Below are positions 23,558 through 37,700 of a DNA stretch of 64,000 nucleotides, piece after piece. Source of the DNA: Lineus longissimus (lineage: Eukaryota; Nemertea; Pilidiophora; Heteronemertea; Lineidae); NCBI RefSeq assembly GCF_910592395.1, contig NC_088311.1, positions 2,296,501 through 2,360,500 on the forward strand. Direction: 5' to 3'. A program made the position numbers and the translations under genes. The notes below the pieces were generated by a model, which made no database searches, was not told the DNA's origin, and saw only the letters and a program-made list of their open reading frames with translations. Positions within the stretch are counted from its first letter, which is position 1. Every line of letters begins with the position of its first letter.

Positions 23558-24830
23558 CTTGAAATAACACCGAAAACCCGGATGAAAGAACTATTTTTAG
23601 TGGACTAATCACTGATTGATATCGAAACGCGTTTTAATTGACATTTTGTGTTTTTTGCCAATGACAGATAAGCGACAACTCAGTGTATGGGCGATTCATA
23701 ATCAGTATTAAGTTGCTTTATGAAGAGAAATAATTCATTTTTTAAAACTTTTTAATCTGAAATCTCCCATTCCTCCTGGATCTATGTTTCTACCATAATA
23801 TCGACTGGCTAAGTGAGCAGGTTGTTGTAATTTTTTGGCGCGTTTATTGTTATGGTTCACACACCATACCGATTTTTTACCTAAAATCAGCCTCCCAGCG
23901 GGTTTTAGGTCGTGATCACTTGATTGTAGAGGAACTTAAGATTGTATAGATGTAGTTTGTGGGGGTAAAAGTTTCCAATTTTTACCCTAATACCACCGAA
24001 AAAAGGTGGGTATTTCCGTCGGCTACGACGATTTGCTCGTCATCGGCATCGCTTTTGCGTAAAACGAAGATCAATTTCATCCAGAATTATGACATAATTA
24101 GCCCCCTGAACCCTTGCGTAATTGTGTGTTACTCTTTGCAAATGTTTAGTTAGTTTGTTATGATATTCTTTGTGTCGTTAATTTGCATACGAATGGTGCT
24201 ATATGTCGGTTTTCTCATGTCTGTCTTCTCCAGCCCCTTTTCTCTAGAAAACGATACACTCTTCCATGCACATACATATGCACAGCACAGCCACAGGGCC
24301 TGTGCACTGACTGTCTGTGCTTTGTCATGTTATCATCATGTTGGGTTAGTTTACTGTACATGACACGTTTGACAACAATACCGTATCAAATTTATAGTAT
24401 TGCTTGGTTCTCAAATTAGTTCAATTATTTTCCATCCAACCATATTTTGTTTTTTTGACAACTGTCAAACTCAAAATCATTATTGTCAATGCCATCTTAT
24501 CATTGGCAATGCAGGGCGCTGGGTGCCAATATTGGTGCCCTCTTATTGACTTATTTGTTCTTGGTATTGTCAAAAAACGATGATTGATGCAGGGTGTTGA
24601 TGCGTGATGAGTTGAGTGTTTGATTGATGACTTGACAGTGTCATTTTTGACAGACCTAGGCTAGCCCACTCATTGATTCGATGAATCAATGATTGGAATA
24701 CATTTGACGACGTTTGAAATGAAAGGTACTCCTGCTCTTTCTTATGAATTGGATGTTAATTTTGTAATAAATAATCAAAGGCAAACAGTAATGTATTCAA
24801 ATTTTCCTTCTTAGAGTGGAGTTTCCCAAG
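23558..24830. promoter_or_regulatory. Divergent SCP2 / NIPBL promoter region
   Basis: The start codons of SCP2 (minus) and NIPBL (plus) are 1.27 kb apart and point away from each other. A splice acceptor (TTCCTTCTTAG, about 24804-24814) lies 16 bp before the NIPBL ATG, so NIPBL probably has at least one untranslated exon in this stretch. No conserved coding sequence was seen. Confidence 0.45.
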
Positions 24831-27800
24831 ATGAATGGAGAAATTCCGAGTGTTCCTATAACAACACTGGCAGGGGTGTCAAGTCTCACAGACTGTAAGT
24901 ACCATGTTCCTTCATTGAATTGATGATCACCTGGCCATATGGTCTCAGCACTCAGGTGAAATGTTAAAAAATGCCTGTCAATGTTGCTTTCAGTGTTAGC
25001 AGACCACAGACTGGAGTGAATCGTCAGGTGCTCCTTGAAAGTGGTAGTCAGACACTGCAGTTACAATTTACATTGATTGTGCATTGTGAATATCATTTCA
25101 GGCATCATATCCCGATCCTAAAATCTGTCTGAGGTGTTCACGGCCAAAACAGGTCACACTAGGTTTACAAGCCGAAAGTTGTTTTTCATCTTGTGCAACA
25201 GTCTCTCTTGATATTCAAAGCTAGTGTGAAGAGGCAGGAACTTTGGTTCCTGGAATCCACATCTAAAGAAACTACTCAAGGAATTTAACAACTGTCCAGG
25301 CCCTACCCAGGTGGAGGGCTTGATTTGGTTGTCAGTCCTACACAAATTTTTTCTTTACAGTGCTCCCTGAACTGCCATTACCAACCCCACTTCCTTCAAC
25401 GGTGAACAACAAGAGTTTGTTGTTTCATCCGCGGATTGCTGAAGAAGCAAAGCAGCTTACAGCATCGAGAGATGAGAGTCTTGTTCCAACATTGGCGAAG
25501 GCCTTGAGTCAGACCACTACAGAACACATGTAAGTTTCAGGTATTTCATATGACCCTTGAATCTACAGATTGATTGGTTTAGATTGATTTCGTAGTCTCA
25601 GTTGAGTCAATATGTTGTTTTAGTCAATTTCCTTTAGAACTTCATAAAGTAAAAAACTGGTTTTAATTTGCTGGAGATTTCTGAATGATCGTATAACAAA
25701 TGTGTTTCTGGTTGCAGTGAGCTGAAAGACAGTCTAGCGAGTGATGCAATTGAGGGTGATATACCTGATTTGCTGAAGGCTATCTTGGCTTATAATCCTA
25801 ATGTATTCAAAGGAAAGAAAGGCACCAATTATGACGCAGTGGATCATAATAGATCACGTAAGTTACAAGCTGTGTGCCCAAGCATTTCTAACGTATACTC
25901 TTGAGTAGAGAGTTCTTTTAACAATGAGAGGTTAAACTTGATGTTAGTAAGGGTGTTGTTCAGTTGTTGTGACCTGCATAAACAGTCATTGTTTTCATGC
26001 ATCTTTTATATTCTGTGAACAGCAATGGCGGCGATGGCGTCTCTGGCAGGGGCTTCACCGTTTCAACCACCCCCTACACCAACAGGTCAGCCATCATCTC
26101 AGCAGCATTCACCGTACCAATCGGGACACTTCTCGCCATTTTCACCAAACAGCCCTTCGAGGTAAGTGATATTGCAGACATTATAAGATTTGGTGCAAAA
26201 GTAAGGCAAGCATTGCTGGTCCAATTGTCTTCTAAGCGACGCATACAGTATTCTTCTGCACTCGAAAGGTTATAACTAATGATGTCGGAGACCCAAAAAT
26301 TTCGTAATTCTTGGTGAATGAATTAACTGCTTGTGCTAATACTTATTTCTTCATCCACTAACTTGCCTATTTTCAGGTTGCCACAACAAAATTCTTATAG
26401 TCAGCATGGAAGTCCTTATCAGGCCCCGACACCTCAATCGGCTGCGAGTAAATTTCAGCAGCAGTTCCAAAACTTTGCAGCTGCATCGCAGTCTAGCCAG
26501 TTTCCACAGCTTGCTGGCACATCAAGCCAGTTACCTGTGAATGGTGGTGTGCAGGCATCTAACACCAGTAGTCCAAGTACATCGTCAGTTGCTGCATCTC
26601 CACCACAGAAAGCAAGGCCATTAGGGACACATTCTACAAAACCAGCCACAGGTGAGTTCAACTGACGGTGACAAAATATTAAGAAGAGTGCAGTATAGTT
26701 ATTGACTTTTATGACAGAGAATTGTTCTCTGAGTACCGTATTTTCCGGCGTATGACCCGCGGCTTTTTGCCCTCAAACAGGCCCAAAAAGTGGGGGTGCG
26801 GGTAATACAAAGGTGCGGGTCTTGCGTGGATTCTGAGAGGGATAAGCCCCAACCCCAAAGAAAAAAAAGGGGACCAAACTGGTTACTTGATAAGGATTTA
26901 TGTCCATCGTTTTCGCATTGTTTTCAACCAATATTTCCGCCATGATCGCATAGTTTGTGATGTCTCCGCTAGGGAAAATAGTTACGGCCATGCTGGAATT
27001 GATCCACTTTGGTTAACAATTAAAAAAAACATGGCGGTTCTAGGATGTCAACATCAATGAATGGCTTACTATTTTTGGAGAATGCGGGTCTTGGAGCAGT
27101 GCGGGTCATAATCAGGTGCGGGTCTTGCGTGGCTTTAGGTAATGGTCAAAGGGGGTGCGGGTCATAGGGCAGTGCGGGGGATAATCCGGAAAATACGGTA
27201 TATGGAAACTTGTTAGGCTTGAATGAAAGCTTTTAACTTTGCTCTCTTCAATGTTGACAATTACTAAATAAGACCAAGGTGTGAGTTACTGAATATTTGT
27301 TGATTTTGTTTCAGTGTCATCGCCAGCACGGGTTCCTCCAACTCCGCCAGTGCAGGAACCATCTAAAGAGGTGCTTTCGAAACGGTCTGACCCTGAGGCA
27401 CCTAATGGCACCAGCAGAGAAAAACATCATCACCATAAAGAGAAGCGAGATAAACATCATCACCCTCCCGAGGATAAGAGAAGAGAACCAGTTGTTGTGC
27501 TAGAACCAGTTAATGTGGAGGTGAGATGCAGTGTTTATTGAATATTTTGGTGCATTTTCAGCTGCTTGTTTAAAATATTTATCCACATGCACCTATCATT
27601 CAATTTCTTATCTAAAAATTTGTTCAGCATAGTAACCAAGTTTATACTATCTGAAGATGGGTAGAATGCAATGATTTCCTGACCGTCATAAATTAGATTG
27701 ATTTTAAACATGTCGGCAAACAAAGCTGGAGTTGTCACAGAGAATGATGGTTGCATTAACTGGTGGTTTGGCAATCGTTCTTTTGCTTGACTCTTGAGTT

Positions 27801-30800
27801 CGTATATTTAGTTTAATAGCAAGTGGACATGCCTCTATTTGGAATTTAACTTGACACGAGTTTGGCTTGATGTATATTTACAGGCTATAAATGCTAACCT
27901 TAAGAAACAAAAACTGTTAGAGCAGGCAAGTATAGCATGTGGGGGCTTTCTGCCCTTTGTGTGTTGTGGCTTTTGTGTGCTCACCAATGTATCTACTCTT
28001 TTAGTCCTCTTTGTTCTCCATTGATTTTTCTATAAGAGGGATGAAAAGGGCCAACTTAAAAATGGAAAACCATTACCGGTACCAGATCAGGTTTTTTGGG
28101 GGGGTTCCAGGATGGGGTCATCTCATTTTTGTGATAGTGCGGAGAACACCGAGTCCTGTGTCACTTTTCTTGTGCTGGGGAAAGATAGCCATTACGAAAT
28201 GATACATATCTTGTATTTGGAAGCCTGACATTCGTTGCTGGTGTACCTTTCTTTTGAATAAAGGAAGCATTTCTTTCCTTTGCTTGTTGACCTGCACTAA
28301 ATTGTATTAAATGAAAAGACATTCCCCTGTAATGTGCCTGATCTATGCATTAGAAATTCGGATATCTTTGGCATGATGGTTAAAGTTGATTACTGCATCA
28401 GCAGTCCATTCAGTTTCTGTTTGTCTATTTGCCTGCTTGTCTAGTCCTGCTTGCACTTTTGAATGTACTAGCTAGTAGTGTACAGTGTTCTCCACAGCAA
28501 ATTTCTTTGGCTGGCTGATGTAACTATATGTTTATGCAATTTGGACTTCATTTCAGTTTTGACCATGCTGGCAGCAAAATCTGTCTGGGGACCTTATGAT
28601 TCTGTCCATGTGATAACATTGGAACCCAATCTATTATGACTTGTGTTTGGAAATCGAATCCTGGCACATTTGGAATTTTTCAAATTGGAGGCCTATATTT
28701 TGAACTTAAGTAACCCTGATTAAAAAGTGCTTCATTCTTTTCCATTGTCTTAGAAGCCAATGAGCTGGGATTGCAAAAATCTTAATAATTGAAAAGGGTT
28801 TTGGTCTATTACTATCGTATTAACTAGTATTTCCACTACTACACAAAGCTGTTATATGATCTTCTTAAATATTGATTAGTGTTAGTATTTAACTTAGTTA
28901 GCCTCACTAACTGATGCATTTAGCAGCCTTGGTTACTCAAATCTGGTGCTACATGTATAAAAACTAACTGGTAGCAAGTGTGATCCTGAGTGCTGTGTAA
29001 ACATTGAAAACTGAATGACTTAGGGCAGTCTTTGGTATGAAAAAGTCTGTGTGAGTTTTCAATTCAAAGGCATTATCTCGCATCTTTTTCATTAGGACCA
29101 ATTATGAGTTTGTTCTGGCTCCAAAAGTATTTTGTACTTGTTAATGAACTCAAAACATTGGGCTCCACACTGATTGACTTGAGTTATTAAGGCTTTGCTA
29201 AGTTGCTCTATTTAAGGCCATGCTGGCCAAATGATAAGATTATTGGAAACCGGGCCTTCCGAGCACTGATGAGTGGAGTCCGACTGAACTTGTGCACTGC
29301 CAGAATTGTTCATGTTCTTTTTTCCTCTTTCTAGCAATCCACAATGCCCACAATGAAAGGTCCTGTCGTGAGATGTAAGTATCGCCAGGTCTTATCTGAT
29401 GATATTTCCAGTGAATGTAATGCATCCTTTTTCAAAGGCCACTTGGAACTCAAAAGTAGGCAATCCAACCCGTTAACTGTGAACAAAGTTAGTTTTCTAT
29501 ACTTAATAGATATAACCATGACTTCTCCTTTTCAGTAATGAGGCTTGATCCTCTCATAGACAGTGAACACGGTCGCTTGAAGGTGAAACGAAAACGTTCC
29601 AAATCCGGTGAAGAGTACAGTGTTGTTAGTTCCAATAGCAACGACACACGTCTTACTCTGAAACTGTCAAAACACAGACCAACTCCGTCATCATATCCAG
29701 AACCAGAGACTTCTCATACAGCTTATGAGCGGGCAAAACAGCTGTCTCGACAGCACAATTCAACAGAAGGAAGTCGAGGGAGAGGTAAGAAAGTTTTCAA
29801 TGTTCAGCTTGTGTTTTTTTGTTGGTAGATAAAAGTTATCGAAAAGCTAAACTTGCTTACCTGCACCTGTTGTTTTGGGTATTTTCATGACCATGTTTTC
29901 TCTGTGTAACATTCAGCAGTGAAGAGGTTCAACAAAGTATGATATGGTTGTATGATTTGTTGCAGGTTCAAAACGAAAAAAGACCACAGTTGACTACTAT
30001 GAAGATGCTCCAAGTCCATCACCTTATGATGAGAGGATTGGAGAATTTACGTTATCGATGTCTGAGAGGATAAAGCGACGACGGAGAGGAGGTGGTGGTG
30101 AAGATGATGAATATGTGCCAGAGATTCCCCTAGATTGTAAGTATCAGGATTCAATGCTTGGTAGCTTTAAACCTGACATCAACAAGTGACATCTCTCTCC
30201 ATCAGGTCATCACTTCTTCTTGGTAACCATACAAGCCCACTGAGTGATACTAGCTTGGTAATTGTCATGAGGTTGGCAAGCGGAAAGGTCATGTGAATGA
30301 TTCATAAACTGTTGTCCTAATGTTTTCAGTACCAGCACCAAAAGAGATGCCCAGCAGCGTGTCAAAAGATAAAAAGAAGAAGCGTGAAAAAGTGAAGAGA
30401 TTTGGTGATTCTGGGATGTCTGCTGAAGAGCGTGTTGGGTCAGGGACTTTCAAAAAGTTTATGGCTTCCATTGAGTCTGTGTTAGAGAGTACAGAAGAAG
30501 TGGACACCAATGCTTTGGATCTAGGTGAGATATTTGGTGTCATTTTCAGTTTGCTGTCATACAGTGTTTGTAAAGTGAAATGTATTAGATAAAGTCCATG
30601 AACTAAGACATGGGATGCAGCTTTGAATTGATTTTGTTGTGCTGTTGAATGTATCTCAGTATTGCTTCTTATATCAGTGATAGCTTCAGGGGTCCAGGAA
30701 ATGTTGTCTGATTTATATGTGGTGATATTTCTTGGATAAAAGAGAGCTTTAAACAGGTTGTCCTTGTCAATTTTGACACATAAGTCAGACAAAAGGTGAA

Positions 30801-31771
30801 AACAAATCTTCTTTAGTTTCTTTTTATTTCAATTCAGCTTTATTTTGCTCTTATTTTCTTTCACAGTTTTGGTTCGATTAGTTTTATTTGGAAACCATTT
30901 TTCATGGGATCCAACCCCTGCGTCTACAAGAGTATTTTCTATGCTTCACTGTTTCAGAAGATGAGGATATTGATGTGCCAGCAGAGTTACTTATACCGAG
31001 ATCAGCTGTATCAGATCTCTGCAGCGAAGCTGCTAAACTCAAATCAATTGGTGTTCTCAATCTGGTAGGTGGTCGGTTTCTTCTCATTTAACACGACTAA
31101 TTAGATTATTCCGTGTGAGATCATGGGTAAGAGGATGTTTATGTTCCTCTATGTGTTGTAACTGCATGCTGTCAAGAGAGTATTGAATGGCATTCCAGTC
31201 CTGTGTCCTGAAGTTGGGCACCTTCTTCTTCTTTAGCAATAAGTGCGTTGACTTCCTTGAGTTCTGCCATCATTAAAATCTTGAGAAGATGTCAGTCAGT
31301 CGTCCATCAGCATTCATGGTGGCCCTCAATGTCTGTTTATTCTCAATGTCAGGTGTTGTTGTCTTAGTATTTGTTACTAATCGTTGAGAATATCTTCTAA
31401 GATCTACTTCCTTTTTTCAGGTGACAACTGACAAACTTGTAAAGTTACAGAACTTGTTGCAATGGAACATACGAGATGGAACCAAAATTCTTGCTACAAT
31501 CAGTCAGGTATGTAGAGAACACTGATCTGTGCGTTGTTGTTCTCGGGTCTCTAAAGACCTAAGAAGTGTTTTCAAGGAATTTATAAACTGAGTCGTCTCT
31601 GGATCACGATTCTAAATTTCTCAATGAGTCCTGGACAGTGATAGTATATGTTACACCAAGATTGTATTTTGAAAAAAATTGACTTAGTTTATCGGTTGTC
31701 AATCATCTATAAACTTACAGGATTCAGTTGAAGTTGAAAAAGTAGCAAAAAAAACTAAAAAGAAAAAGGCG
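24831..31771 (+). CDS. NIPBL: NIPBL N-terminal part: MAU2-binding region and disordered linker (exons 1-14)
   Basis: Exons 24831-24894, 25361-25529, 25718-25857, 26023-26161, 26377-26651, 27315-27520, 27884-27925, 29335-29374, 29536-29784, 29966-30136, 30330-30524, 30958-31064, 31421-31507, 31721-31771. Exons 1-3 match the MAU2-binding N-terminus (LPLPTPLPSTVNNKSLLF, DIPDLLKAILAYNPNVF). Exons 4-6 are Q/S/P-rich, then His/Lys-rich (KHHHHKEKRDKHHH). Codons 27488-27502 give PVVVL, the HP1-binding PxVxL motif also found in human NIPBL. Exon 9 has LTLKLSKHR, like the human LTLRLSRVR. Exon 11 aligns with the human STFKRF segment (GTFKKFMASIESVLE). Exon 7 is a 42-bp cassette with a GC donor and is the least certain exon. 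Confidence 0.92.
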
Positions 31772-34700
31772 GTAAGAGTTGAAATTTTGTTGAGTTGTCT
31801 TGTTTTGTTGCAGTTGTTCCTTTTCTTACATTGCTTGTTTGAGTTTCGGCTGCTTTCCATAAGACATTGATAATGTTCCACATTGTATGAATCTGCCAAC
31901 TGTGGCGAAGATGAGGTCATCATTATGAACTCATCTTCTTTTGGAGGCCTTCACTCACTTCTTGCACTTCCAGCAAAGAGATGAACATGCGTCATTCCCT
32001 GACAACTATTTGTTTCTTGCAGCATGATGATGATACGGATGCAATCAGAGTCTGGCGAGAACTGACATTCGACCGGGTGGTACGGAGTGTGGATGCTGCT
32101 CTTCTCTCCTTGTATATCATGACTTCAGACAACATGCCAAAACAAGTCTTCATTGAAGATGTGATAGAAAAGATCTGCTTTCTTGCCAAGTACCAGATGA
32201 CGAATTCCATATTTCCGGAGTATGATCCAGTTTACCGGATTGACGACCACAAGAAAGGTAAATACTTCGTGTTCAGGTACCATTTTAGTGAAAGTTGTGT
32301 TTGGGTACAGCTGCAGGTCTCGTGATTGTCTCAATGGAAACTGGCTGCTCCATATAGGAGCCTTGTATTCAGAACTGAGAGATTGTTGGAAAAAATTGAG
32401 AGGACTGCATTGGCTTGCAGGAAGTTAATATGTGTATGCTATGCTAGCTTTGTTCTGGCCCTAATAGGGTAGATAAAATGTGTGTCTTTGTCTTGTGGAA
32501 TAAGTAGGATAGACCAACCATTGCCTCTCTTCACTGATTTGTGACAGTTCGGCCATACTTCCGGTGTCATCTTCTTGACAGATTTTCCTAAATACTTCAA
32601 TGTAGCCATGATCTCCTTGCAGATATCTATCACAGCAGTTACAAAATGAAGAGGGCACGAGCACATCAAGTGAAGCACAAGAGTACGATAACATTATACA
32701 ACAAACTGACAGAAATGATTGGCAGTTTAGCGGAGTTGATTGACATACAGGAGTTGACTGATACCATCATCCTACAGGCATCGTCGCTCGGAGTTGGTCC
32801 ATTCTTCGTGGAAAACATCAGTGAACTGCAGCTGAGTGCAATAAAGCTAGTCACAACTGTGAGTAAAATTATGTGATGAGAATACCTGAGAACTCGGTGT
32901 GGGTTGACTAGAGATTGAAATAGAAATAGTAATCATGGTAATGATGCATGCCCATCTGTGGAAGACGTAGTTAGGTGATGGTAACAAACAGACACCAATC
33001 TGACTGCCATAGTCACCTGTATAACATTAACTTCACATTTCTTGTTGCAGATCTTCTCAAAATATGAAAAGCATCGGGCGTTGATTCTTGAAGATATCTT
33101 CGCGTCATTGGCAAGACTGCCTTCAAGTAAACGAAACCTGAGAAGTTACCGGTTAAACTCGGATGAGAGTATCCAGATGGTGACCGCCCTTGTCTTACAA
33201 CTTATCCAGTCAGTTGCTATACTTCCTGAAGTTGAGGAGCCAACGCCTGGGGAGGAAGAGGCAGAAGTAGAGAACCGACGGAAAGCCCTCGTAGTAAGTT
33301 GATTGTTGCAACAAATGATAAACAGTTGGGCTCTTATCCTTGCTGGGATGAGAAGTAGTCTTGATTGACAATGCTCTTTTTGGTTCATACAAATTAAACT
33401 GCTTTCTCTATATTTCAGTCTGATAGTGAGGTTGTCCTGACCTCATCGTACGAAACTGCTATGAGATGTGCTCATAATTTTCTCTCAGTTTATCTCAAAA
33501 AGTAAGTGATTGATTATCTTATAGCTAGTATGTCCAACAATTCTAGACACCTTGGTGGCAGGGTGTATCATAACTATCGCACATATAAAGCAAGCTAAGC
33601 AGACATATTTGGTCTTGCTGTTGATATAACCTACTAGATGGAGAGAACCTCAAAGGAGTAACAAAGCTGTCTCAGATTGAGAATCCCTGGGATTACAGCA
33701 TGATTATTCCCTTCATACATGTGCATTTACCTTCTAGACTTCATGTGGTATGTGATTGTGACGTACTTTGCTCCACATTCCAGATGTACGATAAAAGGTG
33801 AAGAAGACTATCGACCGCTGTTTGAGAACTTTGTGCAAGATCTCCTCTCAACTGTGAATAAGCCTGAATGGCCTGCTGCAGAACTGTTACTAAGTCTTCT
33901 AGGACGTCTTCTGGTATGCAAAACTCCCCACTTAACCAGTTCATTGCAGTTCATTGCAGTTACCTTCGTCTAATTTGGGCTCGAATTTTGCCAGAATACG
34001 ATTTCAGTTTTCATGCGAACTCTTGACCCTGAACTGCAGGGAAAGTTGCTGCTCAATATAGACTAAAAACTGGGTCATTGTTTGACTTGGCAGGTACCCT
34101 CTAGCCTGAATTGATGAACTGGTGTATATCAAATGAGGGTAATGGAATATGGTGTGAGGCATAATGAACATAGTGAGAAAAAGATTTCATGTGAAATTGT
34201 CATCTTCTGTATTGCAGGTGCGACACTTCAGCAATAAGTCTGTGGACATGGCACTCAGGGTTGCATCGTTGGACTACCTTGGTATTGTGGCAGCAAGGCT
34301 AAGGAAGGATGCGCTATCTAGTCAGCTAAACCAAGAAACAGTGGATGAAATTCTACAAAATGTGCGGGATGACAACCAGGAACTTACTGAAAATGGTCGC
34401 AAATCACCTGATGCAATAGTGAGTATGAATATTTGGAACTGGGCGATGATGATATGCGTTTTTTTGGATGCTGTATTTATTGGAATTTGGACAAGTGGAG
34501 CGTGGAGGATGAAGTTTGGAGTAAGAGGTTAATTAGAAGTGACCATGCTTGGGATTCAACAAGAAGTAATGTAAGGTCCATTTTTAAAGAAGAAAACAGG
34601 AAACTGAAGAGGAGAGATTATGCACTGTTGGTGTCTTTATGAATTGTCCTAATGATATCTAGTTTACTTGGTCCTCATTATCTCGATCTTCCTTTCCAGC

Positions 34701-37700
34701 CCGATGACAAAGACCATACTCAGTTAATGCAAAAAGCTCTTCTGGACTATCTCATGAGCAATGCCAATGATGACCCAGTATATCACGTAAGTTCCTATCA
34801 ATGTTCACAACGGATACAGTTGATGCATTGTCACAGAAGTTCTCCATGCTCTGATAAGGAAAGAGTTGTCATGTAACAATCCTGAAGGCTGACTCTGATA
34901 TGTTTGTTGGATGCATCTCCCCCTAATTGGCTCACATTCTAAGGAATCATGTGGTGAATTCTCCTTTTCAGTTTGCTCGCCAGTTCTACATCGCTCAGTG
35001 GTACAGGGATTCAACGACGGAAGCAGAGAAAGTCATAAAACGCCAACACGAGTCCTCATCATCGACCGACGAAAACGATGATCAAGAAAAAGACGAAACA
35101 GTCAAAGAAATGGATAAACAAAAAGACATTCTGCAACGGGCAGAGGGTAGAAAAGTGTTCCTGATCTCACATATACAATCTGGCAAAGGCCAAGGACCAT
35201 TTGCTACGTATAAGAACTCTACGTCGAGTAACCTGGACTATGAAAATGCGTGCTTGTGTGTGCGATATCTTGCTTCAAATCGACCATTCTCACAGAGTTT
35301 TGACATCTATCTCACACAGGTAAGTTAAGAAAATAACTGTCAGAATACTGTCAATTAGATCTTATGAGGCTACCTTTACACTTCTGAATCAAAGATTGTC
35401 ACAAGACTTCTGGTCACCTTAGCATGAAATCCCGGAGGCTTCGGAACTGTATTGTTTCTAACTTCACTTTTCTTTCAGATCTTGAAAGTGCTTAGTGAAA
35501 CAGCTGTGGCTGTGCGAACAAAGGCTATGAAGTGTTTGACCGCTGTAATAGAAGCTGATCCAGGTATCTTGGCTCGGGTAAGTTCCTGTCCAGTATGATC
35601 TGCTCCACTGTACAGAAGTAACCATTTGTCCAGGAACCATTTTGTAATCGTTGGCATACTGGTGGGAAGTTCAGAATGAAATTGGTACTGGTAGTTTGTT
35701 TGTTTCAAGGTAGTAGTTGTTGTTTGCCGTGGATTTTGTAAAACATGCTAAAAAGTGTGTATAGCTTTATCCACACAAGTTGCAAGAAAACCTCAGTGGC
35801 TTAGTAGTCTGGTAAATTGTCTCCACCTGGAACAGCCTATCTGATATAAATGCTTACTCTTTCAGTCTGATATGCAACGAGGTGTGCATGGTAGATTGTT
35901 GGACCAGTCCACGTCTGTCAGAGAGGCAGCAGTCGAACTTGTTGGAAAGTTCATCCTCATCCGTCCAGAACTTACGAGTAATTACTATGACATGCTTTCT
36001 GACAGAATACTGGTGAGTTTTTCCCCTATTTGTGCACTGCCACACGAAACTTCTGACTGAGACTTTGATTTAGTCGCTTGCAATCATCATGTCTGCAATG
36101 GTGATTATCCAACACAACCAAGTTGAATAACATAGATGGTCTTGTATACTGAAGTGGTTCTTTCCTCCGAGTCATATCTGATGTATTGCTCCCTATTGTA
36201 GGATACTGGTATCAGTGTGAGAAAGCGAGTCATCAAGATCTTCCGAGACATCTGTCTCGAGCAGCCAGACTTCCCCAAGGTCCCAGAAATGTGTGTCAAA
36301 ATGATCCGAAGAGTCAATGATGAGGAGGGCATTAAGGTAAGAGTGTTTGTTCCTCTGGTGCAGCGAGTCTTTGGTAAATACAGGCTGCTGTGATAGTGTC
36401 TATCCTGGCTGTTGGGACCTCAATGGAAATGAGGACAGTTCACGGTCAGCTAATCAGGTCAGCAGAAAGTCTGCATTATCCAAACACTGTGCCTTTAGTA
36501 CTTGTTGTAAACGGATAGCGTAACAACTCCGTAATTCTGTTTCAGAAATTGGTGACGGAGGTGTTTCAGAGCATGTGGTTCACTGCTGTGCGGGACAAGG
36601 ATTCTCACAAGTTGGTGCAGAAAGTCATCAACATCGCAGATGTGGTAGCTGCTAGTCGAGATTCAGGCTACGACTGGATCGAACAATTATTGGAAAATGT
36701 GAGTTAGTTCTTATGTTGGTTGCTGTCTCTTGGTAACTGTAAGGTCAGAATTACCAACGTCATGCTGTCGGCATTGCAGTCTTGGTCAAACGTATGGCTT
36801 TCTTTGATCTAGTTGATTGAGAATGGGAATTTCTGAATGGATTGATATCACAGCAGCTGTCCTCTTCCAAAAAGTGCTGATTTATTCATTTCCCGATGTT
36901 TTATTTCCAGCTTCTGCGGAAGGAAGAGGATCTGAGTCAACGACCTGTGGAGAAAGCGTGTATACAAATTGTAAATTGTTTAGTTGAAAATGTGCTAGAG
37001 TTGGAGGAGAGAAGTGTTGGTGAGTTATTTACTGTATTTCCTTACTTGTATGGTAGTTCTCGATCTGTACCAAGGTAGATGTGGGAGGTTGGCAAGTTGC
37101 TGTTTGATGCAACTGCATGCAGTGTTCCATCATGAACATCACAATACATGAATCTATGTTTTAAAGAAATGATGTTGTTTTCTGTCTTCTCAACTTGTCT
37201 TTGCTACATGTATTTCAGAAAATGATGGGCGGCGGTCTGTGAGCCAGCGGTTGGTGGCGTGTCTGTCAACGCTGCACTTGTTCTGTAAGATCAAGCCGGA
37301 ACTGATGGTCGATCGAGCGTTCACGATACAACCGTACTTAGATATCAAGTGCAATGTAAGTAACAAACTATTTCATTTTGCCTTCGAGTTTGAAATGTGA
37401 AGAGTAGTGTATTGAAGAAGATCTTTCAGCTTCCTCTCCCCATCCCAAGTAGCGGGTGGTTGTCTTTTGACTCTTGATTGTAGCAGGCCTTGACTGGTTT
37501 GTTTTCATTGGTTTTTAAAATTATCCTCATTTTCCAGAATCAAGGTGACTATCTGGTTATCCACAACGTGGCCAAGATCCTCGAGTTGGTCATACCATTG
37601 ATGGATCATCCAAGTGAAGGCTTCCTTGCTCAGGTGGAAGAGGACATGATGAAACTAATACTCAAACATGGAATGATGGTAAGCAAGAATAGTCCACAGC

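Noticed and set aside
30289-30792. 167-codon minus-strand open frame
   Set aside because: It lies opposite NIPBL exon 11 and neighbouring intron; no domain or splice support, so it is a shadow of the coding strand.
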